Counted from the first letter of the stretch, positions 9,309 to 16,824 are shown. The stretch: DNA of 18,489 nt from PZPK01 sp963974595 (GCA_963974595.1 CAXBDA010000061.1:1-18489); one strand, 5' to 3'. Notes: generated from the letters alone by a model not told the origin. Program-made: numbers and translations.

Positions 9309-9756
9309 TGAATTGGCTCATTAAATAGTGGATGGCCAAGTTTAGATTTTCATTCGCGGTGTCTGAAATTTTTTCTTCAAATTGGTCAAATTCATAGCCA
9401 CGAATGGCCAATATATAAGACTTTGGAAAATGTTGATAAAGCGTATTACTCAGTTGAATAAGTGCCTGTGGTGTCAGGCTATGGCTACCAAAACCGGTGT
9501 CGTTAGTTTCGCTTATTTCTTCTAATAGAAACGGGGCTTGGCAATCGATGCTGGCATCCACAAAAATGACTTGTTCGTAGTTACCGATTTCTAAGGCATC
9601 CTCAACAGTGAGTTGATAATTGGATTGAAGCTTTATTGTGTGATTGGTTTTACTTTGAAAGCTGTCAATGAAGGCGGGCCCTAAACCATCATCTTGCCTG
9701 CCAGGATTGCCGTAGCCAATAATGATACTTGAAAGGGAAGGGTCGATAGCGTTCAT
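9301..9756 (-). CDS. hoxW: HoxH-specific maturation endopeptidase HoxW
   Basis: A 151-residue hydrogenase maturation protease of the HyaD/HybD (M52) family. It senses nickel in the HoxH precursor and removes the C-terminal peptide. The N-terminal GYGNPGRQDDGLG carries an acidic metal ligand (Asp22/Asp23). The second ligand is Asp67 in FVDAS and the third His92 in GSHSLTP, matching the Glu/Asp-Asp-His triad of HybD. The gene touches hoxH by one base (TAATG at 9754-9758), as expected for a protease dedicated to its large subunit. I assign hoxW rather than another M52 name from this position. Confidence 0.93.
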   Translation of the reverse strand: MNAIDPSLSSIIIGYGNPGRQDDGLGPAFIDSFQSKTNHTIKLQSNYQLTVEDALEIGNYEQVIFVDASIDCQAPFLLEEISETNDTGFGSHSLTPQALIQLSNTLYQHFPKSYILAIRGYEFDQFEEKISDTANENLNLAIHYLMSQFNA

Positions 9757-11213
9757 TAAGGATGCTTTGATACAAACTGGCTGGCAGAATCGATCAATTT
9801 TTCATCTGCATCATAAATTTCAACCTTCAGCGGCATTTGCCCAAGCGCGTGGGTCGCGCAAGATAAACAAGGGTCGTAGGCACGAATCGCAATTTCGATA
9901 TGATTTAGCATCGCTTCGGTAATTTTCTTTTGACCAGAAAGATAGGTTTTCGCCACGTCGGTGACGGCCATGTTCATCGCGGTATTATTATGCGTGGTTG
10001 ATACGATTAAATTGCAGTAGGTGACCTGATCGTTTTCGTTGACTTTATAATGATGAAATAAGGAGCCTCTGGGGGCTTCAATCACCGAAATACCTTCTTC
10101 TCGACGTTCGCCTTTTAATAAGAGGTCTGTTCCTTGTAAGTCGGTATCCAAGAGCAATACTTTGATCATTTCTGCACAGTGAAGTACTTCGATCATTCTT
10201 GCCCAGTGATAAGCCAGGGTCATTTGCGCGGGCTTGTTACCGAAAAAAGCTTTAAATAGTTGATGGTGTTTATTGGCGAGGGGAGTATCGATAAAATCTA
10301 CGGTGTTCATCCGTGCAAGTGGGCCGACACGATACCAGCCATCCTCTTTGCCTTGGCTGCGAATAAAGGGAAATTTCATGTAAGACCAAGGTTTCACTTC
10401 TTCCATAATATAATTATCGAATTGCCGGTAATCCATATGATCAAAAATAGGCAGGCCTTGCGCATTGATTGCTCTTAGTTTTCCATCATATAAATCCATG
10501 GCACCATCTGCTCGCACCAGAGACATATGGCTAGAGTCGAAGTTGGCAAAGCCTTTTACAACACCAAGGTTTTCTTGTGTGTAGTTTTGAGTCAGATTCA
10601 CGGCATCTTCAGACCATTGAATGATTTGGTCGATATCTTTTAATAAGGCATCTCGTTCTTCAATGGATAAGTTTTTATTAATGCCTCCAGGCACAGCGGT
10701 GTTGCCGTGAATCTTTTTTCCTGCAGTTGCCTGAATGACTTCCTGGCCATATTTGCGCATTAGAATGCCTTGCTTGGCTAAGTCTGGAAAGGCTTTGATG
10801 ACTTCAAAAATATTGCGTTTTTCAGCGGGAGCAGAAAAGCCAAAGAGTAAGTCGGGTGAACTTAGGTGGAAAAAATGCAGCACATTACTTTGCAGAATTT
10901 GCCCGTAATGCATGAGTCTACGCATTTTTTCGGCGGTAGGTGTCAGTTGATCGACTCCTACTATCATATCCATTGCCTTAGCAGCAGCCAAGTGATGACT
11001 GACAGGACAAATTCCGCATAAGCGTTGGACAATGACGGGCACTTCCCATAAAAGCCGACCTTGAATAAAACGTTCAAAACCCCGGAACTCTACGATATGT
11101 AAACGTGCTTCACTGACCTGATTATGTTCGTCCAAATGCACTGTGACTTTACCGTGGCCTTCGACACGGGTGATGGGTGAGATTTCAAGAACGCGGGCTT
11201 TGGATGTGGTCAT
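9756..11213 (-). CDS. hoxH: NAD-reducing [NiFe] hydrogenase large subunit HoxH
   Basis: A 485-residue catalytic subunit that holds the NiFe(CN)2CO site of a soluble cytoplasmic hydrogenase. The first ligand motif is RLCGICPVSHH (Cys66, Cys69). The second is DPCLSCATH (Cys449, Cys452, His455), whose form is typical of group 3d bidirectional enzymes. Thirty residues (456-485) follow His455 and should be removed by HoxW after nickel insertion, a little longer than the peptide I remember for the Ralstonia enzyme. RVEGHGK near residue 16 is the usual N-terminal family motif. There is no twin-arginine signal in the partner subunit, consistent with a cytoplasmic enzyme. It is followed at once by hoxW and separated from hoxY by 135 bases. 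Confidence 0.97.
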   Translation of the reverse strand: MTTSKARVLEISPITRVEGHGKVTVHLDEHNQVSEARLHIVEFRGFERFIQGRLLWEVPVIVQRLCGICPVSHHLAAAKAMDMIVGVDQLTPTAEKMRRLMHYGQILQSNVLHFFHLSSPDLLFGFSAPAEKRNIFEVIKAFPDLAKQGILMRKYGQEVIQATAGKKIHGNTAVPGGINKNLSIEERDALLKDIDQIIQWSEDAVNLTQNYTQENLGVVKGFANFDSSHMSLVRADGAMDLYDGKLRAINAQGLPIFDHMDYRQFDNYIMEEVKPWSYMKFPFIRSQGKEDGWYRVGPLARMNTVDFIDTPLANKHHQLFKAFFGNKPAQMTLAYHWARMIEVLHCAEMIKVLLLDTDLQGTDLLLKGERREEGISVIEAPRGSLFHHYKVNENDQVTYCNLIVSTTHNNTAMNMAVTDVAKTYLSGQKKITEAMLNHIEIAIRAYDPCLSCATHALGQMPLKVEIYDADEKLIDSASQFVSKHP

Positions 11214-11263
11214 AACTTGTCTCTGGTACTAATGGCACTTATTTTAAGCATCAATTACCGCTT

Positions 11264-11336
11264 CCTGAGCTTGTCGAAGGGTCTTGCAAATTAAACACTG
11301 CGTTTCACCGTAGACATTTCGACAGGCTCAATGAGC
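11264..11336. repeat. REP-like palindromic element between hoxY and hoxH
   Basis: TGAGCTTGTCGAA at 11266-11278 and TTCGACAGGCTCA at 11318-11330 are inverted copies with one mismatch in 13 bases, separated by 39 bases. The right arm continues into GCTCAATGAGC, itself a short palindrome. The core TGAGCYTGTCGAA resembles an extragenic palindrome that I recall as scattered through many bacterial genomes. It sits in the only long gap between the structural genes. It may be a mobile REP-type insertion, and the RNA hairpin could stabilise or attenuate the operon transcript. Confidence 0.6.
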
Positions 11337-11348
11337 GTAGTATTATGT

Positions 11349-11906
11349 CTAATCAAACTTTATTAAAGCATAGTCCAAGCTAGGTTTTTCTCCGTGAATG
11401 AGCGCATTCAATGCACTCCACAAAGTATCACCCGAGGGTGGGCAACCCGGTATCTGATAATCAATTTTTACGACTTCTGCACAGGTATACACCTTATCTA
11501 ATAACAAAGGCAGAGCAGGGTCATTGGGTATTTGATTCTCGATGTTAATTAGCTTGGGGCCGCTATAGGCTTCTTCTAAACATTCCCTTAGCGGGTCTTC
11601 TGCATGCATAATAGCATTTCGCATCACCGGTAATCCGCCCATAATGGCGCATTGACCTACCGCTACTAAAATATCGCAATTCTCGCGAAATTCTCTGAGC
11701 ACATGGACATTTTCTTCGTTGCAACAGCCCCCCTCAACTAGGCCAATGTCACAGCGTTGGTCGAACTTTTTTTTGTCGTTCAAGGGTGAGCGATCGAAGT
11801 CTGCCAGTGTCATTAATTCGATAATACGCTCATCGATATCCAGTAATGACATATGACAGCCAAAGCAGCCTGCTAAAGAGGTTGTCGCGATGTGTTTCTT
11901 CTTCAT
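11349..11906 (-). CDS. hoxY: NAD-reducing [NiFe] hydrogenase small subunit HoxY
   Basis: A 185-residue small subunit, short as in group 3 enzymes and without the twin-arginine signal or extra cluster domain of membrane-bound uptake hydrogenases. It carries the single proximal [4Fe-4S] cluster that takes electrons from HoxH to HoxU. Likely ligands are Cys14 and Cys17 (AGCFGCHMS), Cys86 (GQCAIMGG) and Cys154 (PGCPPSGD). EGGCC at 58-62 is also conserved-looking. Its ATG overlaps the hoxU stop by four bases (11903-11906), so translation is probably coupled. A REP-like element lies between its stop and hoxH. Confidence 0.97.
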   Translation of the reverse strand: MKKKHIATTSLAGCFGCHMSLLDIDERIIELMTLADFDRSPLNDKKKFDQRCDIGLVEGGCCNEENVHVLREFRENCDILVAVGQCAIMGGLPVMRNAIMHAEDPLRECLEEAYSGPKLINIENQIPNDPALPLLLDKVYTCAEVVKIDYQIPGCPPSGDTLWSALNALIHGEKPSLDYALIKFD

Positions 11907-12718
11907 GAGTTTGGCTCCTTAGTCTGCTTTTTCATCGCGATGGGATCAATAAGCTGAACAGGAATTCGCTGAGAGTTCTTTGAGTGTAATTCGATCTCTG
12001 TGCCTATTTTCTCATTGTCATACTCCCGCGTACCAACGGGTGCATAGAAACCTTCACCTTTTCGAATAATGCAACCGACAGGACATATTCCACGAGAGAT
12101 GGCAGCATCGTCAATGGAGACTGATGTCTCTGCTAAACAATCCCCATCGACGGCAATGCGTTTATGAATGCCACGACCGATATATTCAAAAATATTCTTC
12201 TGATCCATATCACGCGAAGCACGAATACAGCGTCCACATAATATGCAGCGATTATTATCGAGGGCGATATCAGGGTGACTAGCATCAACAGGTCTAACAG
12301 GCTGAAGGTAAGGATAGTTTCTGTCTTCAGCCATACCGAAGCGATAGGCCATGGCTTGCAGTTCGCAATGTCCACTATCTTCACAAATGGGGCAAAGATG
12401 ATTACCTTCATGAAATAACATGCTGACTAAATCTTTCCGGTAGCCTTCAATTTCTTCAGACAGGTGTTCAATAACGGCTTTGTCTTCAAGTGGCTGGGTA
12501 CACGCTGCAACCACGCGCCCATTGACTTTGACGGAACAAACACGGCAGCTACCTTGCACGATAAGCCCTTCAACATCACATAGGCGCGGAATATAAATGC
12601 CTAAGCCATCGCAGGCTTGCATGATGGATTGCCCCGATTCTGTTTTATAGTCTTTACCATCCAGGGTAAAACTAATGGGCGTGTTTTTGTCTGAAACGAT
12701 ATTTTTTTTGAGACTCAT
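11903..12718 (-). CDS. hoxU: Hydrogenase diaphorase subunit HoxU (NuoG-like Fe-S relay)
   Basis: A 271-residue electron-relay subunit related to the N-terminal part of NuoG. It links HoxY to the FMN-carrying HoxF. The plant-type [2Fe-2S] domain has Cys47, Cys58, Cys61 and Cys73. A NuoG-like segment with Cys109, Cys112 and Cys118 and nearby His103/His107 forms a His-Cys3 cluster. The ferredoxin-like domain has Cys158, Cys161, Cys164 and the later Cys212/Cys216. The molybdopterin-like part of NuoG is absent, as expected for HoxU. It overlaps hoxF and hoxY by four bases each, so hoxFUY form a tightly coupled unit. Confidence 0.96.
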   Translation of the reverse strand: MSLKKNIVSDKNTPISFTLDGKDYKTESGQSIMQACDGLGIYIPRLCDVEGLIVQGSCRVCSVKVNGRVVAACTQPLEDKAVIEHLSEEIEGYRKDLVSMLFHEGNHLCPICEDSGHCELQAMAYRFGMAEDRNYPYLQPVRPVDASHPDIALDNNRCILCGRCIRASRDMDQKNIFEYIGRGIHKRIAVDGDCLAETSVSIDDAAISRGICPVGCIIRKGEGFYAPVGTREYDNEKIGTEIELHSKNSQRIPVQLIDPIAMKKQTKEPNS

Positions 12719-14568
12719 ACCGGCCTCTCTTTTTCTTCAGTGGCTTCTTGCTCAGGGTCATAAAGCATCGATCGGCGTTTCGCGATGATTCTGGATTCTT
12801 TTAAAGCGTCATCAATATGAAACCCTGCCTGGAGGCCATCATTGTGTTCTTTCAGTAAAGCAGAATAGACCAGAGGGAAATTCTTCATGGAAGACAGTAT
12901 AGGGTTTGGAGAAGTATGTCCAAAGCCACAGCGGCTGGTCTGAATAATAGTTTTACTCAATTGTTTTAGATAATCGAGATCAGACTTTTCGCCTAAACCC
13001 TGGCGTATTTTTTGAAGTGTTTGTTGAAGAAAAACATTTCCCACCCGACAGGGTGTGCAATAACCACAGCTTTCATCAATAAAGAATTGCATGAAGTATT
13101 CAACGATGCCCAGGATATTACGTTCCTGGTTAAAAATCATGATGGCACCGGCAGTGGGTAAATCTTCAAAACACAATTTTCTGTCGAAGTCTGCTTTAGC
13201 AATTAATTCACCACTTGCACCACCGACTTGAACCGCAGCAGCATCGCTGGCACCAGCGGCTTTTAATGCTTCACGAACAGTGATGCCAAACGGAAATTCA
13301 TAGACGCCAGGTTTGCTGCAATCACCACAAATACTTAATAGTTTTGTACCTTTGCTTTCTTCGGTACCCATTGAATTAAACCATTCTTGGCCTTTTTCAA
13401 AAATAAGCGGCACATTGCAAAATGTTTCGACGTTGTTAACGACGGTAGGGCAGCCCAAGTAACCAACTTCAGCAGGGAAAGGGGGTTTATTTTTAGGCTC
13501 GCCACGCTTCCCTTCGCACGAGCTAATCAAGGAACTTTCTTCACCGCAAATATACGCACCTGCGCCTAGCTGTATACGAATGTCAAAATGGAAAATAGCT
13601 TTGTTTTCAGGATTAAATGAAATCGCTTGTCCGAGTAAACCTTTATGTCTGCGCTGTTCAAGAATGTGTTCCAAATGGGGCAGGAGATAACGATATTCTG
13701 CACGTAAATATAAAATACCTTGCGAGCTACCAATGGTATAGGCCGCAATGGTCATGCCTTCAAAGACTAAATTGGCGCGCTCTGTTAAGAGAACCCTGTC
13801 CTTGAATGTTCCTGGTTCACCTTCATCGGCATTACAAATTACATAACTTTCGGGGGCCTCTGTGTTTTTAGCTGTTTGCCACTTGGTCGCGAGACTAAAA
13901 CCCGCGCCACCGCGCCCTTTCAATTTAGATGCTTGGAGTGTATCTATAATCTCATTGGGGTAAAGGCTAAGGGCTTTTTCTAAGCCGGATTCAGACATGT
14001 GTTTGTCTAATAAAAGAGCGCCCGCTTTACGGATATTACTTTTCACCATGCGATGAACGAGGTCTAGATAAGATGGGTTGGTGCCTTTAAACAAACTATC
14101 GACACAGCCATGTTTTTTAAGTGTCTGCAGGGTTTTTTTTATTTTAGTCGGGCTGAGTTTGCTGACGACAATATGATTAATTAAGGCGGCAGGGGCTTGG
14201 TCAGACATACCAATACAAGGTGTATGATGAAACGAAAATAAACCGTCATCTGTTGTTTGCCCAGGCTCTATGTTGAGTGTTTCTTTAATGGTTTGTTCAA
14301 TGTCGGACATGCCAGCATGGCGATCAATAATATCGTCACACAAATAAATAATAAATTTGCCCTGAGGTTTCTGGTGAAAAAAAGAATAAAAGCTCACCAC
14401 ACCTTCCACTTCAACCCGATAGGTATTTGTATGTTTGGCAATGAGTACCATTGTCTCAGGGCTAATCCAGCCTAGTTGATCCTGTACAGACCACAGAATA
14501 TCGATCATCCGCTTCGGATCATTCGCAAAGCAAGCGCAACTTTTTTGTATGATTTGTTCGAGGTTCAT
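12715..14568 (-). CDS. hoxF: Hydrogenase diaphorase subunit HoxF with fused NuoE-like domain
   Basis: A 617-residue flavoprotein that exchanges electrons between NAD(H) and the Fe-S chain. Residues about 1-155 form a NuoE/HoxE-like thioredoxin-fold domain. Of its four expected cluster cysteines only Cys77 and Cys118 remain; the others are Asp82 and Ser122, so the [2Fe-2S] cluster is probably absent or altered. The NuoF-like part follows: GRGGAGF at 218-224 with the adjoining NADEGEPGTFKDR for NADH/FMN, CGEESS at 341-346, and the [4Fe-4S] site SCGYCTPC (Cys501/504/507) plus Cys547. This fused layout matches Ralstonia-type HoxF. It is the first gene of the operon. The ATG at 14568 has no clear Shine-Dalgarno sequence, but no better start is seen. 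Confidence 0.95.
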   Translation of the reverse strand: MNLEQIIQKSCACFANDPKRMIDILWSVQDQLGWISPETMVLIAKHTNTYRVEVEGVVSFYSFFHQKPQGKFIIYLCDDIIDRHAGMSDIEQTIKETLNIEPGQTTDDGLFSFHHTPCIGMSDQAPAALINHIVVSKLSPTKIKKTLQTLKKHGCVDSLFKGTNPSYLDLVHRMVKSNIRKAGALLLDKHMSESGLEKALSLYPNEIIDTLQASKLKGRGGAGFSLATKWQTAKNTEAPESYVICNADEGEPGTFKDRVLLTERANLVFEGMTIAAYTIGSSQGILYLRAEYRYLLPHLEHILEQRRHKGLLGQAISFNPENKAIFHFDIRIQLGAGAYICGEESSLISSCEGKRGEPKNKPPFPAEVGYLGCPTVVNNVETFCNVPLIFEKGQEWFNSMGTEESKGTKLLSICGDCSKPGVYEFPFGITVREALKAAGASDAAAVQVGGASGELIAKADFDRKLCFEDLPTAGAIMIFNQERNILGIVEYFMQFFIDESCGYCTPCRVGNVFLQQTLQKIRQGLGEKSDLDYLKQLSKTIIQTSRCGFGHTSPNPILSSMKNFPLVYSALLKEHNDGLQAGFHIDDALKESRIIAKRRSMLYDPEQEATEEKERPV

Positions 14569-14627
14569 AGGCTGCTTGTATTGTTAGTTTTATTGATGTG
14601 CCATCTGAAAGTCATTTATACCCCATA

Positions 14628-14656
14628 AATATGAAGGAAGTGTTGATGGATATCAA
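14628..14656 (-). promoter_or_regulatory. Candidate promoter for the hox-hyp operon
   Basis: On the minus strand, TTGATA (14656-14651) matches five of six -35 bases. CATATT (14633-14628) matches four of six -10 bases, with a 17-base spacer. Transcription would begin near 14621 and give a leader of about 50 bases before hoxF. The -35 box lies only four bases from the -35 box of the opposite promoter. Inferred by eye. Confidence 0.33.
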
Positions 14657-14660
14657 TAAA

Positions 14661-14688
14661 TTGAAGTAGCACGTTTGAGCTTTATCAT
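14661..14688 (+). promoter_or_regulatory. Candidate promoter for the small ORF, divergent from hoxF
   Basis: TTGAAG at 14661-14666 (four of six -35 bases) and TATCAT at 14683-14688 (five of six -10 bases) are separated by 16 bases. The start point would be near 14695, just ahead of a Shine-Dalgarno sequence at 14701-14705 and the ATG at 14713. This arrangement is back to back with the hoxF promoter candidate. Confidence 0.37.
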
Positions 14689-14712
14689 GGTTTAAGTGAA
14701 AAGGGTGACAAA

Positions 14713-14844
14713 ATGCGAAGTTATGTTGTCTCGCATTTGAAAGAAATTCATAAAATGGTTGAAGATGCTGAACAAGAAATACCTGCAAAATACTGGATAA
14801 AAACAGATGAAAAAGCGCAAGCTGAATGTGGAACACCAGAGTAG
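14713..14844 (+). CDS. Possible small protein of 43 residues, function unknown
   Basis: An ATG at 14713 opens a 43-codon frame ending with TAG at 14842-14844. AAGGG at 14701-14705 gives a well-placed ribosome binding site seven bases upstream, and a promoter candidate lies just before it. The product begins MRSYVVSHLKEIHKMVED. It is soluble and charged, probably helical in its first half, with one cysteine and no membrane segment. I do not recognise it. Its position, divergent from hoxF with interleaved promoters, would suit a small regulator or accessory factor, but that is inference. Too short for coding statistics to be decisive. Confidence 0.45.
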   Translation: MRSYVVSHLKEIHKMVEDAEQEIPAKYWIKTDEKAQAECGTPE

Positions 14845-14903
14845 CGAGCTCAAGTTAGATTCGGCCATTAAAGGCTAATCAAAGTGTCTTCTTAGATGTT
14901 TTT

Positions 14904-14933
14904 TAACAACAGTAATTATCTAACAACAGTAAT
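14904..14933 (+). repeat. Tandem 13-bp direct repeat upstream of the solute-binding protein gene
   Basis: TAACAACAGTAAT occurs exactly at 14904-14916 and again at 14921-14933, separated by TATC. The 17-base period and the position are typical of a transcription factor site. A -10-like TATACT lies at 14952-14957 with no good -35, and the second repeat covers the place where the -35 would be. This looks like an activator site for the downstream gene. Confidence 0.5.
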
Positions 14934-14951
14934 GCTTTGATTATTCTTATC

Positions 14952-14957
14952 TATACT
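14952..14957 (+). promoter_or_regulatory. Candidate -10 element for the solute-binding protein gene
   Basis: TATACT matches five of six bases of the -10 consensus and lies 32 bases before the ATG at 14990. No -35 match is found 16-18 bases upstream, which suggests an activated promoter. Inverted ATTATTC (14940-14946) and GAATAAT (14959-14965) flank it. Confidence 0.3.
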
Positions 14958-14989
14958 CGAATAATAAGTATTAAATTAAGGCATTTAAA

Positions 14990-16231
14990 ATGATGGGCTT
15001 AAAACAGTGTTTGTTCGTTGCTTTGTTATCTGTGGTGGCAAGTTTTAGCTCAATGTCATACGCAAAAAGTGAGATTAACTTTGCCTTGCTGGTTGTAAAT
15101 GGCGAGCAACGAAATGCTTACGTTGAATTGGTTCGTAAATTTGAGCGTCATTATCCTTCTATCAAAGTCAATATTCAGGGCTTAGAGCAAGAAAGTTATA
15201 AAAAGCACGTTGAATTCTGGTTAAAGGCCGATTCTCGAAGTGATGTAATATTTTGGTTTGGTGGGCGACGTTTAAATGAATTTGTTCGCCAAGGCTTGAT
15301 AGAGCCTATCGATGATTTATGGGAACACTATCAATGGGATAAAAATATTACGGTGAGTGCGCGATCTGCTGCTGCGATTGACGGTAAAACTTATGGCCTG
15401 CCTATTCATTATTACAACTGGGGTATCTACTTCAATAAAGCGCTTTTTACCAAATATAATCTGTCTGAACCTCAGACTTGGGAAGAATTCTTATTCATCT
15501 GTGAAAGGTTAAAAGCCGAAGGCATTACACCTATTACATTGGGTTCAAAAGATGACTGGCCGGTGGCCGGCTGGTTTGACTATTTGAACCTAAGACTCAA
15601 TGGTTTAGGTTTTCATCAAGCACTCACAAGAGGTGAGGTGTCTTATTTAGATGGTCGGATTAGAAATGTTTTCAACTATTTAGGCCGGTTGGTTGAGAAA
15701 GGTTATTTTCTTGAATCTCATGCTGATAAATCATGGAAGGCTGCATTGCCATATTTATATAGAGACATGGCAGGCATGCTTTTGATGGGGAATTTTTGGA
15801 CATCGCAGATTCCCGATACACTAAGCGAAAAATTCTCTTTATTTCGATTTCCTCAGTTAGTGGAGGGGATGCCTTACTTCGAAGAAGCACCGACTGACTT
15901 GTTAGTTATTCCAAGTAATTCGAAAAATAAAGCAGATGTAGCTGTGTTCTTAAATTTTATGTCTAATGAATCTATCCAGTTTGAACTTAACGAATCTCTG
16001 GGGATGTTAGCGCCTCAAAAAAATAAACAGTATCAGGAAAATAAGTATTTAGGCATAGGTGCAGATATTCTAAGAGCGGCTAAAGGCTTATCTCAATATT
16101 ATGATCGAGATAACCCTCAACCTATTGCAACACAAGGCATGAAGCAAATTAAACGTTTTATCCAGAACCCTTCTTTATTAGACGAAGTGCTTTCAGAATT
16201 AGAAAGGCTAAGAGTGGTGTCATTTAATTAG
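14990..16231 (+). CDS. Secreted ABC-type solute-binding protein (family 1, sugar-type)
   Basis: A 413-residue periplasmic protein. A signal peptide covers residues 1-25, with a hydrophobic core from about 8 to 20 and cleavage after MSYA; there is no lipobox cysteine. The mature part has the look of family 1 extracellular solute-binding proteins. This includes a stretch about YVELVRKFERHYPSIKV after the first strand, KTYGLPIHYYNWGIYFNKALF in the middle, and TWEEFLFICERLKAEGITPI, which is common in carbohydrate binders. The ligand is unknown. AAGG eight bases upstream supports the start; a second ATG follows at once. No permease or ATPase gene lies beside it, so it is an orphan that either serves a transporter elsewhere or acts in sensing. 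Confidence 0.82.
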   Translation: MMGLKQCLFVALLSVVASFSSMSYAKSEINFALLVVNGEQRNAYVELVRKFERHYPSIKVNIQGLEQESYKKHVEFWLKADSRSDVIFWFGGRRLNEFVRQGLIEPIDDLWEHYQWDKNITVSARSAAAIDGKTYGLPIHYYNWGIYFNKALFTKYNLSEPQTWEEFLFICERLKAEGITPITLGSKDDWPVAGWFDYLNLRLNGLGFHQALTRGEVSYLDGRIRNVFNYLGRLVEKGYFLESHADKSWKAALPYLYRDMAGMLLMGNFWTSQIPDTLSEKFSLFRFPQLVEGMPYFEEAPTDLLVIPSNSKNKADVAVFLNFMSNESIQFELNESLGMLAPQKNKQYQENKYLGIGADILRAAKGLSQYYDRDNPQPIATQGMKQIKRFIQNPSLLDEVLSELERLRVVSFN

Positions 16232-16303
16232 CTTATTTACCTTTAGTTGTTTTTTTAAGCTACGCTATTAATGCAACTAAAAGAAACTTGGGATAAAAAC
16301 ACC

Positions 16304-16777
16304 ATGAGCGAAGAGATAGACTTAGTTAAACAGCTTTACACAGCCTTTCAGCATAAGGATGCCCAGACGATGGCATCTTTTTATCACCCGGACGCCTCTT
16401 TTCAAGATGAGGTCTTTACCTTAAAGGGTGAAGATATTGGTCATATGTGGGCCATGCTTTGTTATCGTGGCAAAGATATGACCATGACCTTTCAGGATGT
16501 AAGGTCCCGCTCGCCCGGCCATGTAACGTGTCATTGGGAGCCTATTTACACCTTTTCAGGAACAGGTAGAAAAGTGCATAACCGAATTGATACGCTTATT
16601 GAAATGAAAGATGGCAAAATCTGGAAACAAAAGGATAGCTTCAGTTTTTGGAGCTGGGCATCGCAAGCACTTGGTTTACCCGGTATGTTGTTAGGTTGGG
16701 CGCCGTTCTTAAAATCAAAAGTTCGTGCTACTGCAAATCAATCATTAGAAGATTTTAAAACGAAGCAAAAAGCTTAG
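16304..16777 (+). CDS. NTF2-like / SnoaL-like domain protein
   Basis: A 157-residue protein with the cone-shaped NTF2-like fold seen in the SnoaL and ketosteroid-isomerase group. The opening helix and FYHPDASFQDEVF near residues 28-40, and the later IDTLIEMKDGKIWKQKDSF, follow the usual pattern of this superfamily. Function within it is very varied, so none is assigned. I prefer the ATG at 16304, where GGGA lies about ten bases upstream and the first helix begins properly. An ATG at 16271 would add eleven residues and lacks a ribosome binding site. It follows the solute-binding protein by about 70 bases on the same strand. Confidence 0.75.
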   Translation: MSEEIDLVKQLYTAFQHKDAQTMASFYHPDASFQDEVFTLKGEDIGHMWAMLCYRGKDMTMTFQDVRSRSPGHVTCHWEPIYTFSGTGRKVHNRIDTLIEMKDGKIWKQKDSFSFWSWASQALGLPGMLLGWAPFLKSKVRATANQSLEDFKTKQKA

Positions 16778-16794
16778 GAAACTGAATAGGTTTT

Positions 16795-16824
16795 AATACC
16801 TTTTGACGCGTACCAAAAGGTATT
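16795..16824. terminator. Hairpin between convergent genes, probable bidirectional terminator
   Basis: AATACCTTTTG at 16795-16805 and CAAAAGGTATT at 16814-16824 form a perfect 11-base inverted repeat with an eight-base loop. It lies between the ends of the NTF2-like gene and the GST gene, which converge. The flanking U-tracts are short on both strands, so termination efficiency is uncertain. Confidence 0.6.

Noticed and set aside
14591..14610. TGGCACA on the minus strand upstream of hoxF as a sigma-54 -24 element
   Set aside because: The -24 half matches well, and hox operons in some bacteria use sigma-54, but the required GC at -12 is absent (the region is TAAAA).
16229..16262. TAGCTTA / TAAGCTA inverted repeat with a T-run after the solute-binding protein gene
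   Set aside because: The T-run lies in the loop before the 3' arm, not after it, and the stem is only seven AT-rich pairs. It is not a convincing terminator.
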